Part shown: positions 54,992-63,868 of the stretch, piece after piece
Layout: every line of letters begins with the position of its first letter
Numbering within the stretch: position 1 is the first letter of the stretch
Assembly (NCBI GenBank): GCA_038243995.1
Contig: JBBRTV010000018.1
Span: forward strand, 52,599-116,598
Source of the DNA: Scleromatobacter sp038243995
GTDB lineage: Bacteria > Pseudomonadota > Gammaproteobacteria > Burkholderiales > Burkholderiaceae_C
DNA: 64,000 bases
Direction of reading: 5' to 3'
Translations under genes and position numbers: made by a program
Notes under the pieces: generated by a model
The model's database searches: none
What the model saw: only the letters and a program-made list of their open reading frames with translations
Told to the model about the DNA's origin: nothing

Positions 54992-56203
54992 ATGAAATTG
55001 AATCCCATCCAGGTCGCCATCCTCGCCGGCGCCTGCAACCTCGTCGCCGGCTCGGCACACGCTCAAGCCATGGCCTGGGATCCGTCCTGGGCGTTCTCGG
55101 GGTTCGGTACGCTCGGCTATGTCGCGACCAACACGGACCTCGGCCTGTTCGCTGCGCCGGGACAGCCCGGCGGCGTCGGCAAGGACGGCGGTTTCGGGCC
55201 TGATTCGAAGATCGGGGCCCAGGTCAACGCGAAGGCCAATTCCGTGTTCTCCGCGACCGTCCAGGGCGTCTCCAAGCGCAACGGCGAAGGCAGCTTCAAG
55301 CCGCAGGTCGAATGGGCCTTCATCAAGGCGCAGGCGACGCCCGAGCTGGCGTTCCGCGCCGGCCGCATCGGCCTGCCGTTCTACATGGTCTCCGACTACC
55401 TGAACGTCAACTACTCTAACCTGTGGGTGCGACCGCCCATGGATGTCTACGGCCAGGTCTCGTTCAGCCATTTCGACGGCGTCGACGGCATCTACCAGAC
55501 CAGCCTCGGCGGAGCGACCATCACGGGCCAGGCCTTCTACGGCACGACGACGGTCCAGCAATCGGTGCGCATCCATTCGCGCCACCAGGTCGGCCTGAAC
55601 CTCAGCGCCGAATTCGACAACGGCATCACCGTCCGCTTCGGTCGCGCGCAGGCCAAGATCACCGTCGAAAGCCCGTCGCTGGACGGCCTGGTCGCCATCC
55701 TCGACCAGACCCCGTTCGCGTCGGTCGGCGACCAGATCTCGGTCACCAACAAGTCGGCTTCGTTCACCGGCGTCGGCATCTCGCTCGACCACGACAACTG
55801 GGTCGGCAGCATCGAATACACCAAGCGCAAGACCTCCTCCTACATTTCCAGCACCACCGGCTGGGCGGCCACGGCGGGTTATCGCTTCGGCAAGTTCACG
55901 CCGTATGCCGTCGTGTCGCAGCTGAAGGTCGACAACGCGAACGTCGTCAACACCATTCCGGCCAGCGTGCCGCAGCTCGCGCCGCTCGCCGCCGCCGTCG
56001 ACGGCCTGATCGCCTCGCAGAACATCGCGCAGAAGACGGATTCCGTCGGCGTGCGCTGGGATGCCTGGAAGAACATCGCCGTGAAGGCGCAGTACGACCA
56101 CGTGAAGCCCGACGGCGGCCCGGGCCTGTTCAACCGGGTCGAGCCCGGCTTCGGCAGCTCGGCGATCAGCGTCTACAGCGTCTCTGTCGACTTCGTGTTC
56201 TGA
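54992..56203 (+). CDS. Outer-membrane porin-like protein
   Basis: 403 residues with a signal peptide (LAGACNLVAGSAHAQ). The body is alternating strands, such as LGYVATNTDLGLFA, KSKIGAQVNAKANS-type segments and SNLWVRPPMDVYGQVSF, typical of a trimeric porin barrel. It ends in SVYSVSVDFVF with the terminal phenylalanine that targets outer-membrane proteins. It precedes the PstS-like gene by 14 bases and shares its operon. Substrate is not known; phosphate is a possibility given the neighbour. Confidence 0.82.
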   Translation: MKLNPIQVAILAGACNLVAGSAHAQAMAWDPSWAFSGFGTLGYVATNTDLGLFAAPGQPGGVGKDGGFGPDSKIGAQVNAKANSVFSATVQGVSKRNGEGSFKPQVEWAFIKAQATPELAFRAGRIGLPFYMVSDYLNVNYSNLWVRPPMDVYGQVSFSHFDGVDGIYQTSLGGATITGQAFYGTTTVQQSVRIHSRHQVGLNLSAEFDNGITVRFGRAQAKITVESPSLDGLVAILDQTPFASVGDQISVTNKSASFTGVGISLDHDNWVGSIEYTKRKTSSYISSTTGWAATAGYRFGKFTPYAVVSQLKVDNANVVNTIPASVPQLAPLAAAVDGLIASQNIAQKTDSVGVRWDAWKNIAVKAQYDHVKPDGGPGLFNRVEPGFGSSAISVYSVSVDFVF

Positions 56204-56217
56204 GGCGGATCATCATC

Positions 56218-56649
56218 ATGAACAGCTTCAGCATCCTCCGCTTCGCGGCCGGCACGGCCCTCTGCATCTCCTCGGCCGGGGTCTTCGCCCAGGTCGCCGT
56301 CGTCGTCAACCCGAAGAGTCCGCTCGCCTCCATGACGGCCGAACAGGTCAGCGGCATCTTCCTCGGCAAGAGCAATACGTTGCCTTCCGGCGGGACGGCG
56401 ATGCCGACGGATCTGCCCGACTCCGTGGCCACGCGCGAACTCTTCTACACCAAGGTCACCGGCAAGTCGACCGCACAGGTCAAGGCGGCCTGGTCGCGCC
56501 TGGTGTTCTCCGGCAAGGCGACGCCGCCCAAGGAATTGGGCAGCTCGGCCGACGTGAAGAAATTCGTCGCCTCCAATCCCGACGGCATCGGCTACATCGA
56601 GAAATCCGCGGTCGACTCCACCGTCAAGGTCGTCTTCAGCGCGGACTGA
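56218..56649 (+). CDS. Small PstS-like periplasmic binding protein
   Basis: 143 residues from ATG 56218, with a signal peptide (~1-25). The mature part resembles a short PBP-like domain: VAVVVNPKSPLASMTAEQVS, then GIFLGKSNTLPSGG, VTGKSTAQVKAAWSRLVFSG and FVASNPDGIGYIEKS. At this length it is about half of a normal PstS. Such half-size proteins are usually next to porins and signalling genes and may act as ligand sensors. Confidence 0.82.
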   Translation: MNSFSILRFAAGTALCISSAGVFAQVAVVVNPKSPLASMTAEQVSGIFLGKSNTLPSGGTAMPTDLPDSVATRELFYTKVTGKSTAQVKAAWSRLVFSGKATPPKELGSSADVKKFVASNPDGIGYIEKSAVDSTVKVVFSAD

Positions 56650-56658
56650 AAGCGGGAC

Positions 56659-56687
56659 GGATCCGACCTGGGGGTCGGATCCTCTCT
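56659..56687 (+). terminator. Hairpin between the binding-protein and chemoreceptor genes
   Basis: Perfect 10-bp stem GGATCCGACC (56659-56668)/GGTCGGATCC (56673-56682) with loop TGGG, followed by TCTCTT. It lies 10 bases after the stop and may be a partial terminator before the chemoreceptor gene. Confidence 0.7.
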
Positions 56688-56707
56688 TACCTGAATCGGA
56701 GCGTGCA

Positions 56708-58240
56708 ATGAGTGTCAAGAACAGAATCTGGATGTTGCCCCTGCTGGCAGCTCTCATCTTCGCGGTCGGTATCGCGACGGTACTCGCCTTCTCTGCGCGT
56801 ACGTCGAAGTCGATCGAGACCCTGGGTTCGGTCGACTACCCCTACCTGGATGCCACGACGCAATTCGCGTCGCAGCTGGAAGCGCTCGGCGCGACCATCC
56901 AGGGCGCCGTCGCCGAAGGCGAGAAGAAGCGCCTCGACGAAGCCAACGACAAGGCCGTGGTCATTCGCAAGACCGTCGCCGCGGTCAAGGCGATCCCGGG
57001 CCGGGAGGCGGCCGGCGATACGCTCAGCCGTCTCTTCGAAACCTACTTCACCGCCTCCACCGAGACGGCGCAGCTGTTCCTGGGCACGAAGACGGGCGAC
57101 CAGGCCGCGGCTGTCGCCTCGATGCAAGGCGCCCAGAAGGCGCTCGAAGGCAAGCTCAAGGAGATGCGCGAATCGGCGCGTCACGGCTTCGACGCGGGCC
57201 TGGCCGGTGCCCAGGCGGGCGTTGCCGGCAGCCTGTACGCCACGCTGGCCAGCGCGCTCCTGGTCGTCGTCGGCCTCGGGGTCGGCTCCTACCTGGTGAT
57301 CGGCGGCGTCTGGCGCCAGCTCGGCGGCGAGCCCGAATACGCCCGCGACGTCATGCGTCGCATCGCCGGCGGTGACCTCTCGCAGGACATCGCCGTGCAG
57401 GCGGGGGCCGACAACAGCCTGCTGGCGGCCGTGCGCGACATGTCCGGCGGCCTCGCGGCCATCGTCGGCGAAGTGCGCGGCGGCAGCAGCCGCATGCGTT
57501 CGGCGGCGCAGGAGATCGCCTCCGGCAACCAGGATCTGTCCGAACGCACGGAGATGCAGGCCGCCTCGCTGGAACGCACCACCGCCCGCATGCACCAGCT
57601 GACCGAAACGGTGCAGGCGAACACCGCCAGCGCCCACCAGGCCAGCGATTTCGCGGCGTCGGCCTCGGTGGTCGCTTCGCGCGGCGGCAATGTGGTCTCG
57701 CAGGTCGTCTCGACGATGGAGGAGATCAACCAGAGCAGCAAGAAGATCTCCGACATCATCGGCGTGATCGACGGCATCGCCTTCCAGACCAACATCCTCG
57801 CGCTGAACGCCGCGGTCGAAGCGGCACGTGCCGGGGAACAGGGCCGCGGCTTCGCGGTCGTGGCCGGCGAAGTGCGCAACCTGGCGCAACGCTCGGCCGA
57901 GGCGGCACGCGAGATCAAGGCGCTCATCGGCGCCTCGGTCGACCGCGTCGAGTCGGGTTCCAAGCTGGTTCGCGCGGCGGGCTCGACGATGACCGAGATC
58001 GTCGAATCGGTCGCTCGCGTATCCACCATCATCGGCGAGATCACGATGGCTGCGGCGCAACAGAGTCGCGGCATCGGCGAGGTCAACGGCGATGTGTCGC
58101 AACTCGACGAGATGACGCAGCGCAACGCCGCCCTGGTCGAGGAGGCGGCAGCTGCCGCGGCCAGCATGGAGCAGCAGTCCGAAGGCCTGGAATCCGCGGT
58201 CGCGACCTTCAGGTTGCGCGGCGATCTCCCGCACGCATGA
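56708..58240 (+). CDS. Methyl-accepting chemotaxis protein
   Basis: 510 residues. An N-terminal helix (~8-28), a periplasmic four-helix-type sensor (~30-170), a second helix (~183-205), HAMP (~205-258) and a signalling domain follow. The hairpin tip is DGIAFQTNILALNAAVEAAR, then GRGFAVVAGEVRNLAQRSAE. No C-terminal CheR-tethering pentapeptide is seen. It follows the porin/binding-protein pair, so it may sense that ligand. Confidence 0.93.
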   Translation: MSVKNRIWMLPLLAALIFAVGIATVLAFSARTSKSIETLGSVDYPYLDATTQFASQLEALGATIQGAVAEGEKKRLDEANDKAVVIRKTVAAVKAIPGREAAGDTLSRLFETYFTASTETAQLFLGTKTGDQAAAVASMQGAQKALEGKLKEMRESARHGFDAGLAGAQAGVAGSLYATLASALLVVVGLGVGSYLVIGGVWRQLGGEPEYARDVMRRIAGGDLSQDIAVQAGADNSLLAAVRDMSGGLAAIVGEVRGGSSRMRSAAQEIASGNQDLSERTEMQAASLERTTARMHQLTETVQANTASAHQASDFAASASVVASRGGNVVSQVVSTMEEINQSSKKISDIIGVIDGIAFQTNILALNAAVEAARAGEQGRGFAVVAGEVRNLAQRSAEAAREIKALIGASVDRVESGSKLVRAAGSTMTEIVESVARVSTIIGEITMAAAQQSRGIGEVNGDVSQLDEMTQRNAALVEEAAAAAASMEQQSEGLESAVATFRLRGDLPHA

Positions 58241-58270
58241 CGCCTGCGCGCCCGGGCTGACCGGTGGCGG

Positions 58271-58307
58271 GCGGCCGGCCGGCCCTTCTCGCGGCCAGGC
58301 CGGCCGC
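58271..58307. repeat. 10-bp inverted repeat after the chemoreceptor gene
   Basis: GCGGCCGGCC (58271-58280) and GGCCGGCCGC (58298-58307) with a 17-base loop. No T-run on either side. It separates the chemoreceptor from convergent gene remnants. Confidence 0.5.
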
Positions 58308-58326
58308 GCCGCCGTCGCGGAGGCAT

Positions 58327-58455
58327 TCAGGCGCGCGTCACGACCACCTCGAGGTACTCGCTCGGCACGACGAGCGAACCCGGCCCCGCCCGGTTCATCG
58401 AATCGAGCAGGCTGGTCAAGTCGTCCTCGAGCGCCGCGGCGCTGTCGGCCGGCAG
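58327..58455 (-). pseudogene. C-terminal fragment of a SAM-dependent methyltransferase
   Basis: The minus-strand end reads LEDDLTSLLDSMNRAGPG then SLVVPSEYLEVVVTRA and a stop, which resembles the final ~40 residues of UbiE/class I methyltransferases (LVVPSEYLEVV-type ending). Upstream of about 58455 the frame has no methyltransferase features. The rest of the gene has been deleted. Confidence 0.6.
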
Positions 58456-58497
58456 TCGGCATGGCCAACTGGATGCCCTGCGGCTTGCGTGGGCCAG

Positions 58498-58823
58498 ATG
58501 TTCACAAGCCCGGATATCGCCGTAGCCGTCCAGCGCGTGGAGGCCATATTGCGCCGCCGGCCGCAGGCCGGCCTGCACGACGACGCGCCCGCGACCGCGC
58601 GCTGGCTCGGCCGACTGCGGGTCTCTTCCAGCCATGCCGACGGCACGACGCTGCCGACGGACATGCCCGCCGGACTCGGCGGCACGGGCGACCTCGTCAC
58701 CCCGGGCTGGCTCTTTCGCGCTGGCCTGGCGTCGTGCACCGCGACCACCATCGCGCTGACCGCGGTCGTGTGCGGTATCGTCCTGGAGACGCTCGAGGTT
58801 CGGGCCGGCAGCCGTTCCGATAC
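58498..58823 (+). pseudogene. OsmC-like gene, truncated
   Basis: ATG 58498 opens a frame with ARWLGRLRVSSSHADGT, LGGTGDLVTPGWLF and FRAGLASCTATTIALTAV, the first half of OsmC/Ohr-type peroxide-handling proteins with the first catalytic cysteine. After LEVRAGSRSDT (~58823) homology ends; the second half, with the second cysteine, is missing. It runs out of frame into an AraC tail. Confidence 0.7.
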
Positions 58824-58901
58824 GGCCCGTTCCGGCGCGAGTACGGCGTGCCGCCGGCGACGTGGCGACGGAGCCAGCTGGCGCGCCGGGAGGGTCGCTG
58901 A
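58824..58901 (+). pseudogene. C-terminal fragment of an AraC-type regulator
   Basis: In the frame one base off the OsmC frame, the segment GPFRREYGVPPATWRRSQ with TGA at 58899-58901 resembles the last helix of AraC-family regulators (FRREYGVxPxxWRR). Nothing upstream of it in that frame is AraC-like. The sequence joins an OsmC part to an AraC part at or near 58815-58825. Confidence 0.6.
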
Positions 58902-58948
58902 GGCGGGAGCCCGCGGCGCGCGCGCGCCGATCTGCTCGACCTCGGACT

Positions 58949-61837
58949 TCAGGCGATGCGCAACTGCGCCGCCGCGGCCGCCGCCGCCGACAGCCCGAAC
59001 AGCACGGCCGAGGGGAGTAGCGCCTGGCGGGCCCAGGCGGGCGCGCGTGGCCTTGCCGCGCGCGGGCGCGGCACCGTGCCCGTGCCCGTGCCCATCCCCG
59101 TGCCTGCGCCGGCGCCCGCGCGCGGCGGTTGCGCGGTCGCCAGCAGCCGGGCCGTCAGCAGCAACGGATCCAGCCGCACGTCGATGCGGCGCTGCCAGTC
59201 GTACCAGGACTCGCGCGGCAGCCGTGCGGACAGTCCGCCGATGCGCACCAGATTCCAGGCCGCAGCCGGGTCGTCCCGGTTCGCGGACGTGGCTGCGATG
59301 CGGCGCGCGGCGGCGTCGAGGATGTCCTGCAGGCAGGCCATGTCGGTGGAATCGTTGACGAGCAGCGTCACGCGCGACAGCGGCACGCGGTCGAGCAGCA
59401 GGCCCAGTTCCCAGGCGCAGCCCTGGTTGGTGGGCGAGAGGCTGGACAAGTCCATCACCACCGCGTCGGCCTGGTCGAGCATCGCGCGGATCGCGAGACG
59501 CCAGGTGGCCTCCGTGCACTGGAATGCGTGGCGGCCGAACAGCAGGCAGTCGTCGGGCTTCGTCGAGATCGCCGCCAGCTCGCGCGTCACCTCTTCCTTC
59601 GTCTTCACCAGCACCTCGTCGATGCGGCCGGCCCGCACCGCCGCGCGGACGTCGCTGCGCTCGCCCACGGTGTCGAAGCCTTCCAGGTGCGAGACGATGC
59701 CGACGCGACGCCAGGGCGCGACGAGCTCGATCAGGTCGTGGAAGGAGGGGCTGCCGAACACGCGCAGCAGGACCAGCCGCAGCGGCTCGGGAACGGGGTG
59801 CCGCGCGGCGATGCGTGCGAGCGCCCGTTGCATCCACAGCCAGTGGGCCGCCAGGAAGGCCAGCGCCAGCGCGGCGACGCCGGCACGCCGGGCGCCCAGC
59901 GGCGGCGCGGCCAGCGTCGCGCAGGCCAGGGGAATATGCACGAGCGCGAACGCGCGCCACAGCGTCAGGCCCGGCACCAGCCAGGCGGGCCGGGGCGGGC
60001 CGTCGCCACCGTCGTTCGCGCCGCGGGCGACGGACGGGAGCCGCTGCGCGCGCGACTTGAAGGCCTGCAGCAGGGCCGCCGCGGTCGCGGCCCAGGCGAC
60101 CGCCAGGGCGACGGGAAGATCCGCGGGCAGCCCGTCGTCGGCGCGCGCGAACGGCTGCGGTCCGGCCAGCCAGAACAGCAGGGCGATCGACGAGTAGCCG
60201 ACGATGAAGACGACCAGGCCCTGTCGATAGAGGCGGCTCAGCTCGAGGCGGCGCTGCACGGTGCGATGCAGCAGGTCGAGCGCGGCCGCGTCCGGCACGG
60301 GCAGCGCCGTCGCGGCGTGTACGCGCAGCGGTATCGGCCAGGGTTGTCCGTGCGCCTGCGTCTCGGCGGTGTCCACGTCAAACCGGGCCTCCCGCGGGGC
60401 AGCGTCGCTTGCGCCGCCCAGCGCCCGCAAGCGGGCCTCGATCGCGCGCGCCACTGCCGCAACTTGCGGCGCCCGCCGCGCGCTCCATTGCATCGCCCCG
60501 GCCAGGCCCAGGAGCACCAGCAGGGCGATCATCCAGCCGCGTCCGAAGAGGGCACCGAGGAGCGCGAACAAAGCGCCGACCGTCACTGCGCCGGCCAAGT
60601 CGGCCGGCGGGCTGCGGACGGGTTCCGCCGCGGCGTCGGCAGGCGCCGCAACGTCGGCGCCTGCGGGTGCGGGTGCGGGCACCGGGGTGCCGGCCCCGGA
60701 CGCAGCGCGCGCCGCGAGCTTGCGGCTCGCGTGCCAGGCCAGGCCGATCCCATACGCGACCGCCCCGATCGCCGCACCGGCCAGCGGCGCCCCGTGCCAC
60801 GCGCCGTCGCCGAAGAAACGCAAGCGCACGACCGTGGCGACGACCAGCGCGGACGCCAGCGCCAGGCTCGTGCGCAGCGTCATGGGGCGGGGCGGCACCG
60901 GGGCCGGCTCCGGGCGCGCCGCCGGGCCGGGGACCGCGGCCGGCGGGGCGTCCAGCAGCCAGGTCGGCGCCTCGGCGTGGTCGTATACCGGCACCATGAC
61001 GTTTCCGCGCTGCTCCCACCGCGGCTCGACCAGGCGCGACTGCACGCCTTGTTCGACGGCCTCCCGCAGCGCCTGCCAGACGGCCGGAGACTGGCGGCGG
61101 CAGGCGTCGAGCAGCTCGCGCGATGCCGACGAATCGATCGCCCTCGCCAGGGCGGCTCCCTGCGAATCCAGTCCGGCGCGCAGCGAATCGCCGGCGCGGA
61201 CGAGCCGCGCCACGCCGCGTGCGACCAGTCCCTGTTCGGCCAGGCGCAGGGCGCGGTCCCAGGGAAAGTGGCTGCCGTCCGCCAGCCAGGCCGCGACGAG
61301 CGCCGCCACGCTCGCCGGCCTTTCGCGTCGCAGGCGGCCTTCGAGCGAGTCTGCGGGCCAGGGCGATGGCGCCCCGGCGGGCAGGGCTTGCAGGCCGCCG
61401 TCGCTCAGTTCGAGGCGCAGTTCGCCGGCCTGCTCGCTGGCGAGCAAGGCCGTGGCCACCAGCGCCGTCACCAGCGGTTCGCGCAGCGCCGCGCGCTCGC
61501 CCAGCAGGGGGAAGCACACCTGCGCGGGCAGCATCCCGATCGACGCCGGGCGCCGGCGCCGCCCCCAGGCGCTGCCGACGATCAATGCGACGGCGACGAC
61601 GGCGGCGACGAGGGGAACGGTTCGGTCGTCCGCATCGCCGTCGCGCCAGGTGGCGACCCCGATGGCCGCGCAGAAGAAGAGGGCCAGTGCGAACGGGAAG
61701 AAGAAGCTGATTTCGAACGACAGCCGCGCCCACCAGCCGGTGCTGCCGGGTGGCAGCGGTGCGAAGCGATCGGCATGCAGCAGCACCAGGTCGCTGGGTG
61801 TCAGGCGGTGCTCCGACGCGTGCCCCGCCTCGCTCAT
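58949..61837 (-). CDS. Large membrane protein with C-terminal TIR/deoxyribosyltransferase-like domain
   Basis: 962 residues from ATG 61837. It has about ten membrane helices in clusters (~38-60, ~70-88, ~330-375, ~435-470, ~545-600, ~640-685, and one near 940). Between the first and second clusters is a large soluble part (~95-325). Residues ~690-880 form a Rossmann-like domain: VGIVSHLEGFDTVGERSD, DCLLFGRHAFQCTEATWRLA, then ADAVVMDLSSLSPTNQG and CAWELGLLL with Glu810, then VTLLVNDSTDM. The DLSxxxxN...ELG pattern is shared by TIR-like NAD hydrolases and nucleoside deoxyribosyltransferases. I cannot name the family. It could be a membrane sensor or an immune effector; no partner is obvious. 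Confidence 0.75.
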   Translation of the reverse strand: MSEAGHASEHRLTPSDLVLLHADRFAPLPPGSTGWWARLSFEISFFFPFALALFFCAAIGVATWRDGDADDRTVPLVAAVVAVALIVGSAWGRRRRPASIGMLPAQVCFPLLGERAALREPLVTALVATALLASEQAGELRLELSDGGLQALPAGAPSPWPADSLEGRLRRERPASVAALVAAWLADGSHFPWDRALRLAEQGLVARGVARLVRAGDSLRAGLDSQGAALARAIDSSASRELLDACRRQSPAVWQALREAVEQGVQSRLVEPRWEQRGNVMVPVYDHAEAPTWLLDAPPAAVPGPAARPEPAPVPPRPMTLRTSLALASALVVATVVRLRFFGDGAWHGAPLAGAAIGAVAYGIGLAWHASRKLAARAASGAGTPVPAPAPAGADVAAPADAAAEPVRSPPADLAGAVTVGALFALLGALFGRGWMIALLVLLGLAGAMQWSARRAPQVAAVARAIEARLRALGGASDAAPREARFDVDTAETQAHGQPWPIPLRVHAATALPVPDAAALDLLHRTVQRRLELSRLYRQGLVVFIVGYSSIALLFWLAGPQPFARADDGLPADLPVALAVAWAATAAALLQAFKSRAQRLPSVARGANDGGDGPPRPAWLVPGLTLWRAFALVHIPLACATLAAPPLGARRAGVAALALAFLAAHWLWMQRALARIAARHPVPEPLRLVLLRVFGSPSFHDLIELVAPWRRVGIVSHLEGFDTVGERSDVRAAVRAGRIDEVLVKTKEEVTRELAAISTKPDDCLLFGRHAFQCTEATWRLAIRAMLDQADAVVMDLSSLSPTNQGCAWELGLLLDRVPLSRVTLLVNDSTDMACLQDILDAAARRIAATSANRDDPAAAWNLVRIGGLSARLPRESWYDWQRRIDVRLDPLLLTARLLATAQPPRAGAGAGTGMGTGTGTVPRPRAARPRAPAWARQALLPSAVLFGLSAAAAAAAQLRIA

Positions 61838-62292
61838 CGCCGCGCCCCGCCGTCGGCGATCCGGGAGCGTCGTCCTGCGCGGCGGTGACGGGACATCGGG
61901 TCGACCTTCCTGGATGAGGAGTCGCCGATGTTGCCGCTTCGGGGGCGGCGGGGTCAAGCGGGTCAGCTTGCGGTCAGGAGGCTGGCGCCGGGAAACCAAG
62001 CGACGTGGGCGAAATCTTGCTGGCAATGCTTCAAGCAGCACCTTGCACATTCGTGGCCGCGAATCCGGCCGCGCCACTCGCAGACGTTGAGCTCCGCCCT
62101 CGGAATCGGATCTTCCATGGCTGGCAAGTTCGTGCTGTAGCCTACTGTTTACCTGGGGGCACCTTCGAAGATGACACGAAGCCGTGCGCCCAGTAGTGGG
62201 ATCTATCGGCCATGACCTGCCGGTCGCCACCGGCCGGTGGCGGGCAGGCTGCCTGTCGCAGGATGGCGGCCATCGACTCCAAGTCAGCGGGC
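61838..62292. other. Intergenic region with a change of base composition
   Basis: 455 bases. GC-rich up to about 62.0 kb, then more AT (GAAATCTTGCTGGCAATGC near 62015). Open frames are short and have no coding features. The promoter of the large membrane protein gene should be near 61850-61930. Confidence 0.4.
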
Positions 62293-62775
62293 TTAATCAA
62301 CCCGCAGCACCTCAAACTGCTGTCGGATTGGAGCGACCTGTATCGACACCTCATCACCCTCGCATTTGCCCAGCAGGGCCCTGCCCAACGGGGCTTCGCT
62401 GCTGATGACCTGAACGAGCCGAGCGCCGCTGACCAACTTCATGCTGCCCCCATCCGGACCGAGAAAGATCTGTTGCTGCTTGTCGTCGGAATCGACCAGG
62501 CAGACCAGCGCGCCGAGCTGTATGCCTTTGCTGGCGTCGTAGGGGCGCGGGCGGAATTGGCGCCAATTGGCCATCGCCTGGCGGATGGCTTCGGCGCGAC
62601 GAGCTTGGCCGGTGGCCAGGTAGGCGGCTTCGAGTCCCAATGTGTCGTATTTGTTTTCGGCGATGTTTTCTTCATGAGTCGCCGTTTCATGGGCCGCCCG
62701 CACCGCCTGTTCAGCTTGCAGCAGGTTTTCGGCGAGCCGTTCCAGCACCTGCTGCTGCAACAAGAATTTATCCAT
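62293..62775 (-). CDS. Gre-family transcription elongation factor-like protein
   Basis: 160 residues. The N-terminal ~70 residues are a helical hairpin (LQQQVLERLAENLLQAEQA). The C-terminal part matches the GreA/GreB C domain: GIQLGALVCLVDSDDKQQQI, FLGPDGGSMKLVSGARLVQV, SSEAPLGRALLGKCEGDEVS. Likely binds RNA polymerase through the secondary channel. The N-terminal hairpin differs from GreA, so the cleavage activity is not certain. Codons are less GC-rich than in the rest of the window. Confidence 0.85.
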   Translation of the reverse strand: MDKFLLQQQVLERLAENLLQAEQAVRAAHETATHEENIAENKYDTLGLEAAYLATGQARRAEAIRQAMANWRQFRPRPYDASKGIQLGALVCLVDSDDKQQQIFLGPDGGSMKLVSGARLVQVISSEAPLGRALLGKCEGDEVSIQVAPIRQQFEVLRVD

Positions 62776-63067
62776 GATGAAAGGTAGGTATCTCGAACGA
62801 GCGGGGGGCAGGTCTTGATTATGAAGGGCCCCACCAGCCTTTGACGCTTCTGTTGGTGCAGGTTGACTTCAGCTACGGCCTGTCCTGTCGCCCATTTCGC
62901 TGCCTCGAACGGCAGGAACTGGAAGGCAGTGGCAGTTTGTCGACAGTGCCGACGGCTGGCTTTGGTTGGCGAACGTCAGCAATGATGTAGGCTGCTTTGG
63001 ACGAGTGACCCCGACGTGAATGGGTCTGTCCGGCCCTTGGCAATTGCCAGATCGAGAGGATCGCAAT
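62776..63067. other. Intergenic stretch, possible remnants
   Basis: 292 bases, moderate GC. It contains inverted short words (AACGGCAGGAACTGG, GGCAGTGGCAG) and may be a degenerate repeat or mobile fragment. No coding features on either strand. No promoter is clear. Confidence 0.35.
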
Positions 63068-63247
63068 ATGTTCCTGCCTCCTGAAGAGCGTCGGCCCTGC
63101 TATCCGTTCCGGCCTGAGGACGGGTTGTCCAAGCGCGGCGAAGCAGTCTTGCTCTGGCTGGTCGGAATTTTCCTCTTGTCGGTGTTGCTCGGTCCCATCG
63201 GGGGCTCGACGATCGTGCAGTCGCTACTTGCATTGCTTCGACGCTAG
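63068..63247 (+). CDS. Small membrane protein (59 aa)
   Basis: ATG 63068 with GAGGATC upstream. The product starts MFLPPEERRPCYPFRPEDGL and has one membrane helix (AVLLWLVGIFLLSVLLGPIG). No family recognised. It may be co-transcribed with the DUF3429 gene that starts 37 bases later. Confidence 0.65.
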   Translation: MFLPPEERRPCYPFRPEDGLSKRGEAVLLWLVGIFLLSVLLGPIGGSTIVQSLLALLRR

Positions 63248-63284
63248 AGATCTGCGCAAAGCTGATTCCGTTCCCGCTCAATTT

Positions 63285-63734
63285 ATGCAGACAGTTCCCA
63301 CCTCATCACCCCCCTCTTGGGCCCGGATCCTCGGCATCGCCGGATTGCTGCCTTTCGTTGCGGGAGCGACGCTGCTATGGGCAGATCGTAACCCTGCCGA
63401 AACGGCGCACGCAGGGTTCGCGCTTGCAGCCTATGCGGCGACCATCGCGGCGTTTCTCGGTGGCGTTCACTGGGGTACTGCACTGCGCGCGGGAGGCTTG
63501 GCACCTGTTCCCCTACTGTGGGGTGTGATGCCGCAACTCGCCGGCTGGCTTGCGCTGCTCATGCCTACCTCAGCAAGTCTGCTGACTTGCGCGGCCGTGC
63601 TGGTAGCTTGCTATGCGGCCGATCGCCGCCTCTATCCCGAAGCGGGCCTTGCCGCATGGTTGCCCATGCGACTGCAGCTTACGATCATTTCGGCGACGAG
63701 CTGCCTCGTGGGCGCCGCGGCGCATGTCGGGTAG
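63285..63734 (+). CDS. DUF3429 membrane protein
   Basis: 149 residues from ATG 63285 with four to five membrane helices. The segment AAFLGGVHWGTALR is typical of DUF3429, as are ILGIAGLLPFVAGATLLWAD and CYAADRRLYPEAGL. The function is unknown; the family occurs widely in proteobacteria. Confidence 0.82.
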   Translation: MQTVPTSSPPSWARILGIAGLLPFVAGATLLWADRNPAETAHAGFALAAYAATIAAFLGGVHWGTALRAGGLAPVPLLWGVMPQLAGWLALLMPTSASLLTCAAVLVACYAADRRLYPEAGLAAWLPMRLQLTIISATSCLVGAAAHVG

Positions 63735-63868
63735 GTCAAGGGCGCAGTTCGGCCACTAGCTACCGGTCGCCACGGACCGCTATGGGGGCGCACGTCTCAG
63801 CGCCCCGAACGCGTGTCAGACGAACCCTCTTTCGATGAGGGTGCTCAATGAATCGGAGGGGTAAGCGG

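Noticed and set aside
59129..61888. Plus-strand open frame of 919 codons opposite the large membrane protein
   Set aside because: Low-complexity, arginine- and glutamine-rich shadow. The minus strand has membrane helices and a conserved domain.
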